Notes: a model not told the origin generated them from the letters alone. Shown: positions 15,239-23,643, counted from the stretch's first letter. The stretch: DNA of 64,000 nt from Clostridium sp. OF03-18AA (GCF_003478035.1 NZ_QUEP01000008.1:62001-126000), one strand, 5' to 3'. Program-made: numbers and translations.

Positions 15239-17687
15239 ACTTATGAAAGAGGACATGAAACGAAGACTCTGGGCGGTCGCTTTTTCCCTGCTCACATTCT
15301 TCTTTGCAATGCCGATGGCGGCGGCCATGGGGATCGCGAGCATCGGAAAAGAGTATGAAAACTGGCTCGTGAACGGGACCGGATATGCGGAGATCGGGGC
15401 AGATGCTCTGAAACACACGAAGATCCTGCGCCTCGTCGGAGAAGTTCTTGGATTTGAGAATGCGTTCCTGTGCGTTTTGGTGGCGGCAGCGGCTATGATC
15501 CTCGGGCTGACCGGATTTCTGTATCTGCATTCCAAAAAGCAGGTTGACTTTTACAACTGTCTCCCGGTCAAAAGAGAGCAGCTGTTTGCTGTGAAGTTTC
15601 TGGACGGCTTCCTGATCCTCTTTGCGGCATATTTGATCAACATGATCGCTGCATTTGCGATCTTCTGCGGAAACGGGATCCAGGGAGGCAGCATCGTGAA
15701 GATGATGCTCTCTGCGTTCGCCACTCATATGGTAGGATTTTTACTGATCTATGCTGTGATGGTGATCGCGGTCCTGCTCACGGGAAACCTGTTCATCTCG
15801 ATCCTCGGTGCAGGTGTTCTGTACGGCTATGCTCCGGCCATTTCCCTTTTGCTCAGTGTCCTGAAGGAATTTTTCTTTGTGACGACCGGAAGAAACAGCG
15901 ATATGGGATGGATTGCGGAGTACGGATCCCCGATCGGATATTATGCAAAACTGATGGAAGCGGGACTCCGGATCTTCCATTCAGATCAGTTTTTTGATGA
16001 TATCGATTATGGATATTCCAGGATCCAGATGAGTATCGGAAGCACGGGAACGGGCATGGGACTCTATAAGCTCTGTGTGATCGGCCTCCTTGCTGCAGTG
16101 CTCCTCACCGTCCTGGCGCTAATCCTCTATAAGCTCCGCCCCTCAGAGTCTGCCGGAAAAGCGATGGCCTTCAAAAAGACGCAGGCCCCGATCAAAGTCC
16201 TGCTCCTTGTGCCGGTCACAACGGCAGCGACGATCCTGCTGTGGAGTATTTACTACAGCCTGTCCTGGGCAGCTATCGGCTTTATCCTGGGACTTGTCCT
16301 CATGAGCTGCATGATCGAGATCATCTATCATTTCGATTTCTCGAAGCTCTTTTCGAATCCTGCCCAGACAGCAGCAGGGGGAGTCCTTGCCATTCTGCTG
16401 ATCGGGATCTTCTGGACGGATGCGATCAGTTATGATTCGTATCTTCCGAACGAGAAGAACTTTAACTATGCATCGATCAATGCCTATCTCGACGATCTCG
16501 ATTACGGGCTTCCGTACCGGAACGGAACCTCCTACGGATGGAAGTATCTGGATTACGGAAATTATGCGGATGAGAACATGAAACTTACCGATTACGCAAA
16601 AGTCCTCGCCTTCGCGGAGCACGGTGTGGAAGAGGCGAAGCTGCAGAGGGAGGCGAAGATCAAAGGAAATTCGACTTCCATCTATGATGACAGCGAGAGA
16701 ATGATCTATGCGCAGGTCAGTTTCCATATGAAAAACGGAAAAACCGTTTACCGCTCCTACATGATCCCGCGCTCGGTACTCGGAAGCAGTCTCGATGAAC
16801 TCTACGCATCGAGAGAGTACAAAGAGGGCACTTATCCGGTAATGTCCTACACACCGGAGAATATCACGGGGATCTACTGGATGACGGATGGAGACATCTC
16901 GGAGCTCAGGACGGATGATTCCATGAAGGCGGAGATCTTATCCGCCTACCAGGATGAGCTTGCAGGTCTGACGTTAAATGAGAGAGCGGTAAATGCACCG
17001 GTGGCTGCGCTGCGCTTCCTCACCACGGCTGAGCAGGAATACCTCACCGTGATCAGCAAACAGCGCGGAAATACTTCCTCTGGATTCCGCCTTGATGATA
17101 TGAATAATGTAAACTTCTTCCCGGTCTATCCGTCCTTTACAAAGACGACCGCCCTTTTAAAACAGGCGGGTCTCGATGTGGAGCAGAGAATCTCCGTGGA
17201 TGAAGTGGCTGCTGTAAAGATCCTGTATCCGGTGGACTATGAGACGGAGCAGACCGGGACAGATCCTCAGACAGGAGAGTCTGTCTTAGCGGCAGATATG
17301 GTGGCTGACGAGAGCGCAGTGCAGGCGGAAGCTTCTTCGGATGAAGAAATGGCGATCGCGACAAGAACGTACGATGACAATTACCGGGCGATCACGATCG
17401 TAAACGATGGATCGGAGGAGAACAGAAAGAAGATCGGAGAGGTCCTTTCGGCGAGTGCCTCGGATAACCTTCTCCAGAGAAACCGCCTCTGCACATATGA
17501 GAGCGGGATCGAGATCTATGTGGAACTGAAACCGTCGGGAGATGAGGTTCTGACCGGAACTCCGGAAGAACGCCTGTACCGGTTCGTTGGAACGACAATC
17601 CCGGAATTCCTGGATCAGACGTTAAATTACGATCAGATCGTGAATAAATCTGTAAACCAGGGGATCGGAGTCAGCGAAAGTGATTGA
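15213..17687 (+). CDS. Large ABC transporter permease
   Basis: Starts at the ATG at 15213 (SD GGAGGTGG, which lies within the end of the ATPase gene), giving 824 residues. Membrane helices are predicted at about residues 20-45, 75-100, 110-150, 160-215 (several), 275-300, 325-375 and 390-410. They are followed by a large, mainly hydrophilic C-terminal half (~415-824) that should be extracytoplasmic and is rich in Asp, Tyr and Ser. This layout is like YtrC/D-type or ABC-2 related permeases of clostridial GntR-controlled operons. The substrate is unknown. The promoter of the next gene overlaps its stop codon. Confidence 0.85.
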   Translation: MTSKSLFFKLMKEDMKRRLWAVAFSLLTFFFAMPMAAAMGIASIGKEYENWLVNGTGYAEIGADALKHTKILRLVGEVLGFENAFLCVLVAAAAMILGLTGFLYLHSKKQVDFYNCLPVKREQLFAVKFLDGFLILFAAYLINMIAAFAIFCGNGIQGGSIVKMMLSAFATHMVGFLLIYAVMVIAVLLTGNLFISILGAGVLYGYAPAISLLLSVLKEFFFVTTGRNSDMGWIAEYGSPIGYYAKLMEAGLRIFHSDQFFDDIDYGYSRIQMSIGSTGTGMGLYKLCVIGLLAAVLLTVLALILYKLRPSESAGKAMAFKKTQAPIKVLLLVPVTTAATILLWSIYYSLSWAAIGFILGLVLMSCMIEIIYHFDFSKLFSNPAQTAAGGVLAILLIGIFWTDAISYDSYLPNEKNFNYASINAYLDDLDYGLPYRNGTSYGWKYLDYGNYADENMKLTDYAKVLAFAEHGVEEAKLQREAKIKGNSTSIYDDSERMIYAQVSFHMKNGKTVYRSYMIPRSVLGSSLDELYASREYKEGTYPVMSYTPENITGIYWMTDGDISELRTDDSMKAEILSAYQDELAGLTLNERAVNAPVAALRFLTTAEQEYLTVISKQRGNTSSGFRLDDMNNVNFFPVYPSFTKTTALLKQAGLDVEQRISVDEVAAVKILYPVDYETEQTGTDPQTGESVLAADMVADESAVQAEASSDEEMAIATRTYDDNYRAITIVNDGSEENRKKIGEVLSASASDNLLQRNRLCTYESGIEIYVELKPSGDEVLTGTPEERLYRFVGTTIPEFLDQTLNYDQIVNKSVNQGIGVSESD

Positions 17688-17712
17688 TGGAATGGAACGT
17701 ATCGTGTATAAT
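17684..17712 (+). promoter_or_regulatory. Promoter of the DUF368 gene, overlapping the permease stop
   Basis: TTGATG (17684-17689), 17 bp, TATAAT (17707-17712). The -35 box contains the TGA stop of the upstream gene. It predicts a leader of about 165 nt before the ATG at 17886. Confidence 0.65.
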
Positions 17713-17742
17713 CAGATCGTCTGAATGAAACAGGATTTACCA

Positions 17743-17787
17743 CAGACCAGGCAGAGACGCCGGATACACCGGCAGCTGCCTGGTCTG
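17743..17787 (+). promoter_or_regulatory. Long perfect hairpin in the DUF368 leader
   Basis: CAGACCAGGCAG/CTGCCTGGTCTG (17743-17754, 17776-17787) is a perfect 12-bp stem whose loop holds a second stem, GCCGG/CCGGC. No U tract follows, so it is not an intrinsic terminator of the ABC operon. It lies inside the predicted leader and may be a regulatory or stabilising RNA structure. Confidence 0.5.
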
Positions 17788-17885
17788 TCGGGCGCATGAG
17801 ACACCCGAACGTTCCCGGCAGATCGCTGCGCTGTGTGGAAATGGAGAATGGGATCATCCGGACAAAAGATTTATGGAGGTTTATC

Positions 17886-18764
17886 ATGGAATTTTTTGGC
17901 AATATCATAAAGGGAGTCATGATCGGGATCGCAAACATCATTCCCGGCGTTTCCGGAGGAACGATGGCGGTTTCCCTTGGCATCTACGATCGGCTGATCG
18001 GTGCGGTTTCAGGTCTGTTTAAGGAGTTTAAGAAGAACATCGCATTCCTGATCCCGATCATCATCGGCTGCGGGATCGGGATCGTGGGATTTACCTATGC
18101 GATCGAATATCTGCTCGACAAGCACACATTTGTGACATGTATGGCGTTCGTGGGTCTGATCCTCGGCGGACTTCCTGCGATCATTTCCTCCATGAAGTCA
18201 AAGATGACTTCCGGCGGGATCGGCGTGTTCGGGATCCTGGCGTTTGTGATCGCCTTCGTGATCTCCGGTGGAATGCCGCTCTTAAAGGAGAGCAAGGACG
18301 CTCTGACCGTGATCGCAGTGACTCCGGTGAATATGGTGATCTTATTTATTCTCGGAGTTGTGGCTTCTGCGACGATGGTGATCCCGGGCGTATCCGGATC
18401 CATGATGCTCATGATCTTCGGATATTATTACGCGATCATCAATACGATCAAGACATTCCTCGACAATCTCCGTGCGTTTGATCTCATGGGAATGAAGGAT
18501 GGGATCCTGCTTCTGGCTCCGTTCGGGATCGGCGTGATCCTCGGGATTTTCCTGATCGCAAAGCTGATCACGTTCCTCTTTGAAAAATACGGGGTTCAGA
18601 CATTCTGTGCGATCCTGGGACTTGTGATCTCATCCCCGATCGCGATTTTTATCAACACGGGTCTCGTATCGAAGCTTGGTTCCCTGTCCATCTGGGAGAT
18701 CTTATTCGGGATCGTTCTCATGGGCGCGGGTGCGTTTGTGACGGTGTTTGTGGGAGAAAAATAA
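17886..18764 (+). CDS. popT: DUF368 (PopT-type) polyprenyl-phosphate transporter
   Basis: Starts at the ATG at 17886 (SD ATGGAGG), 292 residues. Strongly hydrophobic with about 8 helices. It contains two copies of the family's signature loop: IANIIPGVSGGTMAVSLGIYD near residue 17 and ATMVIPGVSGSMMLMIFGYY near 161, showing the inverted-repeat build of the family. DUF368 proteins were shown to recycle undecaprenyl phosphate across the membrane, supplying the carrier for wall polymer synthesis. Position behind an envelope-type ABC operon fits, but it has its own promoter and leader. A bidirectional terminator separates it from the convergent zinc-ribbon gene. Confidence 0.88.
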   Translation: MEFFGNIIKGVMIGIANIIPGVSGGTMAVSLGIYDRLIGAVSGLFKEFKKNIAFLIPIIIGCGIGIVGFTYAIEYLLDKHTFVTCMAFVGLILGGLPAIISSMKSKMTSGGIGVFGILAFVIAFVISGGMPLLKESKDALTVIAVTPVNMVILFILGVVASATMVIPGVSGSMMLMIFGYYYAIINTIKTFLDNLRAFDLMGMKDGILLLAPFGIGVILGIFLIAKLITFLFEKYGVQTFCAILGLVISSPIAIFINTGLVSKLGSLSIWEILFGIVLMGAGAFVTVFVGEK

Positions 18765-18765
18765 T

Positions 18766-18834
18766 AAAAGAAAACCGGCGCTGCTGCTGGGATTCGTGGA
18801 AAGGGATTCCTGCAGACATCGCCGGTTTTCTTTC
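18766..18834. terminator. Bidirectional intrinsic terminator
   Basis: AAAAGAAAACCGGCG (18766-18780) pairs with CGCCGGTTTTCTTT (18820-18833). It sits between convergent genes ending at 18764 and 18846 and has A and T tracts on the right sides for both. Confidence 0.85.
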
Positions 18835-18845
18835 TGTCAGATGGT

Positions 18846-19367
18846 TTATTCGTGATCTTCGGTCACATTTGCCGTAGTCTCGGCGGATCCGTCTTCGAAT
18901 TTCTCATCCGGAACCGCTTCGCAGGCGCAGGTATCATTGGATGTTTCGTTTTCGGCTGTCTCAACTGTTTCAGCAGTATCGACAACGTCGACAGGAGCAT
19001 CCTCCGGCATCACTTCCGCGATCTTAGCACCGCACTTGCTGCAGAAAGCGGCGGTCTTCTCGATCCTTGCACCGCATTCCGGACAGTGGATGAATCCTTC
19101 CAGGGTGGAGAGCTTGTCCTGGAGTTCGTCGATCGTCTTTAAGCTTTCACGGATCAGGGCAAACTCAGCAGAGTAAGCTTCCTCGTCGACTGCGTTTGCG
19201 GCTTCGAAGACTTTCTTGCCGATCTGGGCGTACTGGCGGTTCACCGCCTCTTTTTCTCTGGAGATCTGTGTTTTTAACTGAACGGTGTCGGAAACTTCCT
19301 TCGTTTTCTGAGCGACCTGTTTTCCGGCCTCCGTGAGACTGCGTTTCATATCTGTAAAAAATGCCAT
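18846..19367 (-). CDS. Coiled-coil protein with C-terminal zinc ribbon
   Basis: Read from the ATG at 19365-19367 (SD AAAGGAG, 10 nt away), 173 residues. Residues ~5-95 are helical and charged, likely a coiled coil (VAQKTKEVSDTVQLKTQISREKEA in part). A zinc ribbon follows: CPECGARIEKTAAFCSKCGA (~105-124). The last ~45 residues are an acidic, Glu/Val/Thr-rich tail. Such zinc-ribbon coiled-coil proteins are common in Firmicutes without known function. Soluble; monocistronic with its own promoter, divergent from metY. Confidence 0.85.
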   Translation of the reverse strand: MAFFTDMKRSLTEAGKQVAQKTKEVSDTVQLKTQISREKEAVNRQYAQIGKKVFEAANAVDEEAYSAEFALIRESLKTIDELQDKLSTLEGFIHCPECGARIEKTAAFCSKCGAKIAEVMPEDAPVDVVDTAETVETAENETSNDTCACEAVPDEKFEDGSAETTANVTEDHE

Positions 19368-19437
19368 ATGCAATAGACTCCTTTCTGAATATGGATCGTG
19401 AGCGGCTGTGTGAGAACAGACGCTGGATATTATCTTT

Positions 19438-19466
19438 ATTTTAGTCTTTTTTGTGGGAGAAGTCAA
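19438..19466 (-). promoter_or_regulatory. Promoter of the zinc-ribbon gene
   Basis: On the minus strand: TTGACT (19461-19466), 17 bp, TAAAAT (19438-19443), with an ~65-nt leader. Confidence 0.7.
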
Positions 19467-19499
19467 TCATTATACTGGCAGCGTAACGACTTTGGTAGG

Positions 19500-19528
19500 T
19501 TGAAGCGGAAGAGAAAGTGTGCTATGAT
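19500..19528 (+). promoter_or_regulatory. Promoter of metY
   Basis: TTGAAG (19500-19505), 17 bp, TATGAT (19523-19528). The short leader carries one small stem (CGGAC-CACA-GTCCG, 19548-19560) before the SD. It is too short for an S-box or T-box, so the usual methionine riboswitches are absent. Confidence 0.65.
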
Positions 19529-19580
19529 AATAGTCAGTTTACACATCGGACCACAGTCCGGGGGAAAGAGAGGAACTATT

Positions 19581-20861
19581 ATGGGAGAGAAGAGAAAACC
19601 AGCAACGATCTGTATCCAGAGCGGCTGGAAGCCGAAGAACGGGGAGCCGAGAGTTCTCCCGATCTATCAGAGCACGACCTTTAAATATGAGACGAGCGAG
19701 CAGATGGGGCGTTTGTTCGATCTGGAAGAGGACGGATATTTCTATACAAGACTCGCAAACCCGACGAACGACGCAGTCGCAGAAAAGATCTGCGAGCTGG
19801 AAGGCGGTGTCGCTGCGATGCTGACTTCCTCCGGACAGGCTGCAAACTACTACGCAGCCTTCAATATCTGCAACGCAGGTGACCATATCATCAGCGCGGC
19901 AACGATCTACGGAGGAACCTCCAACCTGTTTACCGTTACGATGAAAAAACAGGGGATTGATGTGACGCTCGTTGATCCGGATGCACCGGAGGAGGAGATC
20001 GAGAAGGCGTTCCGCCCGAACACAAAGATGGTATTCGGCGAGACGATCGCAAACCCGGCGTTAGTCGTTCTCGATATCGAGAAGTTTGCCCGCCTTGCGC
20101 ATAAACACGGCGTACCGCTGATCGTGGACAACACGTTCGCAACTCCGATCAACTGCCGCCCGTTCGAGTGGGGAGCAGATATCGTGACACACTCCACGAC
20201 AAAATATATGGATGGCCATGCGATGACTGTCGGCGGCTGTGTCGTTGACAGCGGAAACTTCGACTGGAATGCCCATGCGGACAAATTCCCGGGACTTACG
20301 ACACCGGATGAGTCTTACCATGGAATCGTGTATACAGAGCGTTTTGGAAAGAAAGCGTACATCACAAAGGCGACAGCCCAGCTGATGCGTGACCTCGGAT
20401 CGATCCCGTCCCCGATGAATTCCTTCCTCTTAAATGTCGGACTGGAGACTTTACACCTCAGAATGCCGAGACACTGTGAGAATGCACAGAAGGTAGCAGA
20501 GTGGCTGCTCGCGAGAGAGGATGTTGCCTGGGTCAACTATCCGGGACTCAAAGACAACAAGTACCATGCGCTCGCGGAGAAATATATGCCGAACGGAAGC
20601 TGCGGCGTGATCTCCTTCGGCTTAAAGGGCGGAAGACAGGCAGCAGGCGAATTTATGGACAAACTGAAATTCGTTGCGATCGTTACCCATGTCGCTGACG
20701 CGAGAACGTGCATCCTTCATCCGGCGAGCCATACCCACCGCCAGCTGACTGATGAGCAGCTTGTGGAGGCCGGAGTCGATCCGTCCCTGATCCGCTTGAG
20801 CGTCGGGATCGAGGATGTGGATGACATTATCGAAGATTTAAGACAGGCACTGGAAGATTAA
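19581..20861 (+). CDS. metY: O-acetylhomoserine sulfhydrylase (OAH aminocarboxypropyltransferase)
   Basis: Makes homocysteine from O-acetylhomoserine and sulfide with PLP (may also use O-acetylserine). Starts at the ATG at 19581 (SD AGAGGAAC), 426 residues, the normal length of the MetY group of Cys/Met metabolism PLP enzymes. Motifs: SSGQAANYYA (~83), YGGTSNLF (~109), VDNTFATPINCRPFEWGAD (~185), the PLP lysine in HSTTKYMDGHA (~203-213), and the C-terminal SVGIEDVDDI typical of the family. It has its own promoter; no transporter or partner gene is linked. Confidence 0.94.
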   Translation: MGEKRKPATICIQSGWKPKNGEPRVLPIYQSTTFKYETSEQMGRLFDLEEDGYFYTRLANPTNDAVAEKICELEGGVAAMLTSSGQAANYYAAFNICNAGDHIISAATIYGGTSNLFTVTMKKQGIDVTLVDPDAPEEEIEKAFRPNTKMVFGETIANPALVVLDIEKFARLAHKHGVPLIVDNTFATPINCRPFEWGADIVTHSTTKYMDGHAMTVGGCVVDSGNFDWNAHADKFPGLTTPDESYHGIVYTERFGKKAYITKATAQLMRDLGSIPSPMNSFLLNVGLETLHLRMPRHCENAQKVAEWLLAREDVAWVNYPGLKDNKYHALAEKYMPNGSCGVISFGLKGGRQAAGEFMDKLKFVAIVTHVADARTCILHPASHTHRQLTDEQLVEAGVDPSLIRLSVGIEDVDDIIEDLRQALED

Positions 20862-20928
20862 AAACAGTTTTGCAGATCAGCCGACTGATCGGAGACTGAT
20901 ATGGACGAGATAAGTTGAGGCATAATAT

Positions 20929-22515
20929 ATGATGGAAATGGATGAAATGAAGGGAAAGGGAAAACGCGGACTTTTGAGAGTCGTATTCGGACGAACTGCG
21001 TTCTTCCTCTTATTTATCGCGCTGCAGCTGGCAGTGCTGTACTGGGTCTATGTGTGGCTGGACAAGCGATACCAGGCATGGGGATATGGTTCCTTTGCTG
21101 TGATCAGCGCGATCCTCACGATCCATATCCTGAATGAAAAGCAGAATGCGAGCTTTAAGATGGCCTGGCTGGTCCCGGTCCTCCTGTTCCCGGTATTCGG
21201 AACCCTGTTTTATGTGTTTGTCCAGCTCCAGACAGAGACGAAGATCTTTGCGAGACGGATCGAACAGGTGAAAAAGAAGACGGATCATTACCTTGATCAG
21301 GACCCGGATGTCTGTAAGAGACTGGAACTCAGGAGCCGGAGCAATTCTAATCTCAGCCATTATATGAAGGAGAGCGGCGGCTATCCTACCTGGGACCGGA
21401 CGAATTTCAAGTATTTCCCGCTGGGAGATGACTTCTATGAAGATGTTCTCCAGGAGCTTCAGAAGGCGAAGCGCTATATTTTTATCGAGTATTTTATTAT
21501 CGCAAAAGGAGTTATGTGGGACTCCATCGTGAAGATCCTGGAGCAGAAGGTGAAGGAAGGTGTCGAGGTGCGGATCCTCTACGACGGAATGAACTCCTTC
21601 TCAAATCTGCCTCATGACTATCCGAAGGAGCTGGAGGCAAAGGGGATCCACTGCCAGATCTTTAATCCGATCCGCCCGGCGATCTCGACAAGCCAGAATA
21701 ACCGCGATCACAGAAAGATCCTCGTGATCGATGGCCATACGGCATATACCGGAGGAGTGAATCTTGCGGATGAGTATATCAACCGGAAAGTCCGCTTCGG
21801 ACACTGGAAGGACAATGCGATCCGCTTAAAGGGCGATGCGGTGAATAATTTTACCGTGATGTTTCTCCAGATGTGGGACGTCTGTGTGAAAAAGCTGGAC
21901 TCCGATTTCGATTACAGCAGATATCTGGACACCGGCGATTATTTCCACGCCCCGGAGCTCAACATGGACGGCTTTTCCATTCCGTTTTCCGACAGCCCGA
22001 TCGACGGGGAGCCGGTCGGACACCAGCTCTACCTGGACATCATCTACCAGGCGAGAAAATATGTGTACATCATGACTCCGTATCTGGTTCTGGATGACGA
22101 TATGATCACGGCGCTCACCTATGCGGCAAAGCGCGGTGTGGATACAGTGATCATCATGCCGCATATCCCGGACAAGAAATCGGCGTTCATGCTGGCACAT
22201 TCCTACTATACGGAGCTGATTGAGGCCGGTGTAAAGGTATATGAGTATCTTCCGGGCTTTGTCCATTCCAAGACATTCGTCAGTGATGGGGAGAAGGCAG
22301 TCGTCGGATCTGTAAACATGGACTTCAGGAGCCAGTACCTGAATTTTGAATGCGGTGTTTATATCTATGAGAATCCGGTCGTGAAGGATATCCGGTATGA
22401 TTTTGATGAGACATTAAAGAAATGTGTCCGGATGACGAAGGAGAGTGTGGATGCACTTCCGACACTCCATAAATTCTGCGGAAAGGCGATGCGGCTCATT
22501 GCACCGCTGATGTAA
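20929..22515 (+). CDS. cls: Cardiolipin synthase (phospholipase D family)
   Basis: Joins two phosphatidylglycerols (or PG and PE) to make cardiolipin at the membrane. 528 residues: three N-terminal hydrophobic segments (~15-43, 53-69, 78-102), then two PLD domains with H-x-K-x4-D motifs, DHRKILVIDG (~260) and VHSKTFVSDG (~445), each followed by GGVN or GSVN. The start is the first of two close ATGs (MMEMDEMKGKG); the SD is weak (TTGAGG). It lies 67 bp after metY without a visible terminator, so it may be read from the metY promoter too. Confidence 0.94.
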   Translation: MMEMDEMKGKGKRGLLRVVFGRTAFFLLFIALQLAVLYWVYVWLDKRYQAWGYGSFAVISAILTIHILNEKQNASFKMAWLVPVLLFPVFGTLFYVFVQLQTETKIFARRIEQVKKKTDHYLDQDPDVCKRLELRSRSNSNLSHYMKESGGYPTWDRTNFKYFPLGDDFYEDVLQELQKAKRYIFIEYFIIAKGVMWDSIVKILEQKVKEGVEVRILYDGMNSFSNLPHDYPKELEAKGIHCQIFNPIRPAISTSQNNRDHRKILVIDGHTAYTGGVNLADEYINRKVRFGHWKDNAIRLKGDAVNNFTVMFLQMWDVCVKKLDSDFDYSRYLDTGDYFHAPELNMDGFSIPFSDSPIDGEPVGHQLYLDIIYQARKYVYIMTPYLVLDDDMITALTYAAKRGVDTVIIMPHIPDKKSAFMLAHSYYTELIEAGVKVYEYLPGFVHSKTFVSDGEKAVVGSVNMDFRSQYLNFECGVYIYENPVVKDIRYDFDETLKKCVRMTKESVDALPTLHKFCGKAMRLIAPLM

Positions 22516-22529
22516 AAAGAATCAGACGA

Positions 22530-22566
22530 AAAAATGGAGCAGAGAAGATCTGCTCCATTTTGTTTT
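22530..22566. terminator. Bidirectional intrinsic terminator
   Basis: AAAATGGAGCAGA/TCTGCTCCATTTT with a 5-nt loop (stem 22531-22543 with 22549-22561), between the convergent cls and PsiE-like genes. Confidence 0.9.
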
Positions 22567-22600
22567 CACTTGTTGAAATCCTGTGACGCAAAAGACCCTG

Positions 22601-23167
22601 TTATTCGTTTCCGCTCTTATCACTGAGCGGATCTGCAGAGGCTGTATTGACGGATGCTTCCGCGCGTTCCCTGAGACTTACTGAGGCATTTTCTTTTTTG
22701 TAAGCGGAGATGGCCTCAGCGATCCGTTCTTTAATGTACTGATCCTTTTCTAGTTTTCGTTCCGCTTCGTCCGGATTGTCGAGGATCGGCACAAAGAGAA
22801 ATCTGCGGACAGCAAAGAGGATCGCGACGGCAATACAGCCGATGAGCGCCTCTTTTATGGCAAGGTGATCGATGACCATCTGTCTTGCGACAGAGAAGAG
22901 AAGAACTTCGACGATAGAGTCGATATCATGGCGGCAGAACATCTTCAGAAGCTCGACACCGATGACGAGATCAAAACTTTTCTTCATAAAGTCTGAGAGA
23001 TCAAAGCCGTTGTCAAGATACAGACTGTACAGGTTTTGCGGGACCGGTATGAACGCGATACAGATCGCGACGATCAGGATCAGGGCACAGGCGATCTCAA
23101 GATAAGAGGAGACTTTCATGAGAAAAAGCTGTGCCCGCTGGATCCGTGGGCTGGTGTAATGTTTCAT
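22601..23167 (-). CDS. PsiE-like multi-span membrane protein
   Basis: 188 residues with four hydrophobic helices (~17-43, ~62-80, ~85-100, ~106-127) and a hydrophilic, charged C-terminal tail (~135-188). Helix order and the loop DLVIGVELLKMFCRHDIDSIVEV resemble the phosphate-starvation-inducible PsiE family, whose function is not known. This assignment is by eye and moderate. SD GGAGGTACC precedes the ATG at 23165-23167, and a palindrome related to those at 3482 and 46150 lies 23-40 bp upstream. Confidence 0.75.
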   Translation of the reverse strand: MKHYTSPRIQRAQLFLMKVSSYLEIACALILIVAICIAFIPVPQNLYSLYLDNGFDLSDFMKKSFDLVIGVELLKMFCRHDIDSIVEVLLFSVARQMVIDHLAIKEALIGCIAVAILFAVRRFLFVPILDNPDEAERKLEKDQYIKERIAEAISAYKKENASVSLRERAEASVNTASADPLSDKSGNE

Positions 23168-23189
23168 GTGGGGTACCTCCTGGGTGAAT

Positions 23190-23212
23190 TTATCTCAGTC
23201 TGATAAGATCCC
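23190..23212. promoter_or_regulatory. Copy of the TTATCT-N5-AGATAA palindrome (one mismatch)
   Basis: TTATCT-CAGTC-TGATAA, then GATCCC; 22 of 23 bases match the sequence at 46150-46172. It lies upstream of the PsiE-like start (23167), in inverse orientation relative to that gene. Confidence 0.45.
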
Positions 23213-23290
23213 GGCTGCGTCCGGCCGGTAAAAAGCATCAGACTTATATACAACGTGAAAGCGTTCAGAAGATCCGATTCCATATGCCGG

Positions 23291-23306
23291 AAAAGTCATG
23301 ACTTTT
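23291..23306. promoter_or_regulatory. Perfect 16-bp palindrome AAAAGTCATGACTTTT
   Basis: A perfect palindrome in the divergent region between the PsiE-like and NlpC/P60 genes, with no flanking T tract long enough for a terminator. It could be an operator for the minus-strand gene. The surrounding DNA (23307-23400) is AT-rich with no gene. Confidence 0.4.
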
Positions 23307-23413
23307 GTAACTTTAGACAATATGGACAAATAATTAAGAATATTATACAAAAATTTAGCAATGTTTTCAATTATAAATGTCGCTTGTGCAAGAAAAAATA
23401 CAGGATCTGTTTT

Positions 23414-23485
23414 CCGGCTGACGACAGTGCCCGGGGAAGGAGCACCGTGTACAGTCACCGGGTGACGCCATGTTCACAATTTTTT
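23414..23485 (+). ncRNA. Probable transcription-attenuation element (riboswitch-like leader) before the NlpC/P60 gene
   Basis: A GC-rich island in an AT-rich gap. Its 3' end is an intrinsic terminator: GTGTACA-GTCACC (23447-23459) pairs with GGTGAC (23461-23466) and TGTTCAC (23471-23477, one mismatch), followed by TTTTTT (23480-23485). No plus-strand gene precedes it, so the terminator must end a leader or small RNA. An upstream segment, CCGG(C)TGAC (23414-23422), can instead pair with GTCACCGG (23454-23461), enclosing a small GTGC/GCAC stem; that fold destroys the terminator. Possible promoter: TGGACA-N17-TACAAA (23323-23351), weak. It matches no riboswitch class I know; c-di-AMP (ydaO) elements control similar genes, but their conserved motifs are missing. 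Confidence 0.5.
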
Positions 23486-23498
23486 AATAGAAAATTTT

Positions 23499-23564
23499 TT
23501 GCTTTTTGATTACAGATATGTTACACTAATGTTTGTATGTGCATGACAGGGACAATTGTCCCTG
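23499..23564 (+). promoter_or_regulatory. Possible proximal promoter and an 18-bp palindrome before the NlpC/P60 gene
   Basis: TTGCTT (23499-23504), 17 bp, TACACT (23522-23527). About 20 bp downstream is the perfect palindrome CAGGGACAATTGTCCCTG (23547-23564). It would be transcribed, so it may be an operator or an AATT-loop hairpin. The remaining leader (23565-23643) holds no recognised element. Confidence 0.5.
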
Positions 23565-23643
23565 CCCACAAAACGCGCTGCTTCGTCTGATCGGAACGTG
23601 ACAGACGGGGAGCGGAAATCGGAAACAGCATGGAGAGAAACAT

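Noticed and set aside
23400-23480. ydaO (c-di-AMP) or GEMM (c-di-GMP) riboswitch identity for the attenuator
   Set aside because: Gene context fits, but the conserved aptamer motifs are not present; kept only as an unknown element.
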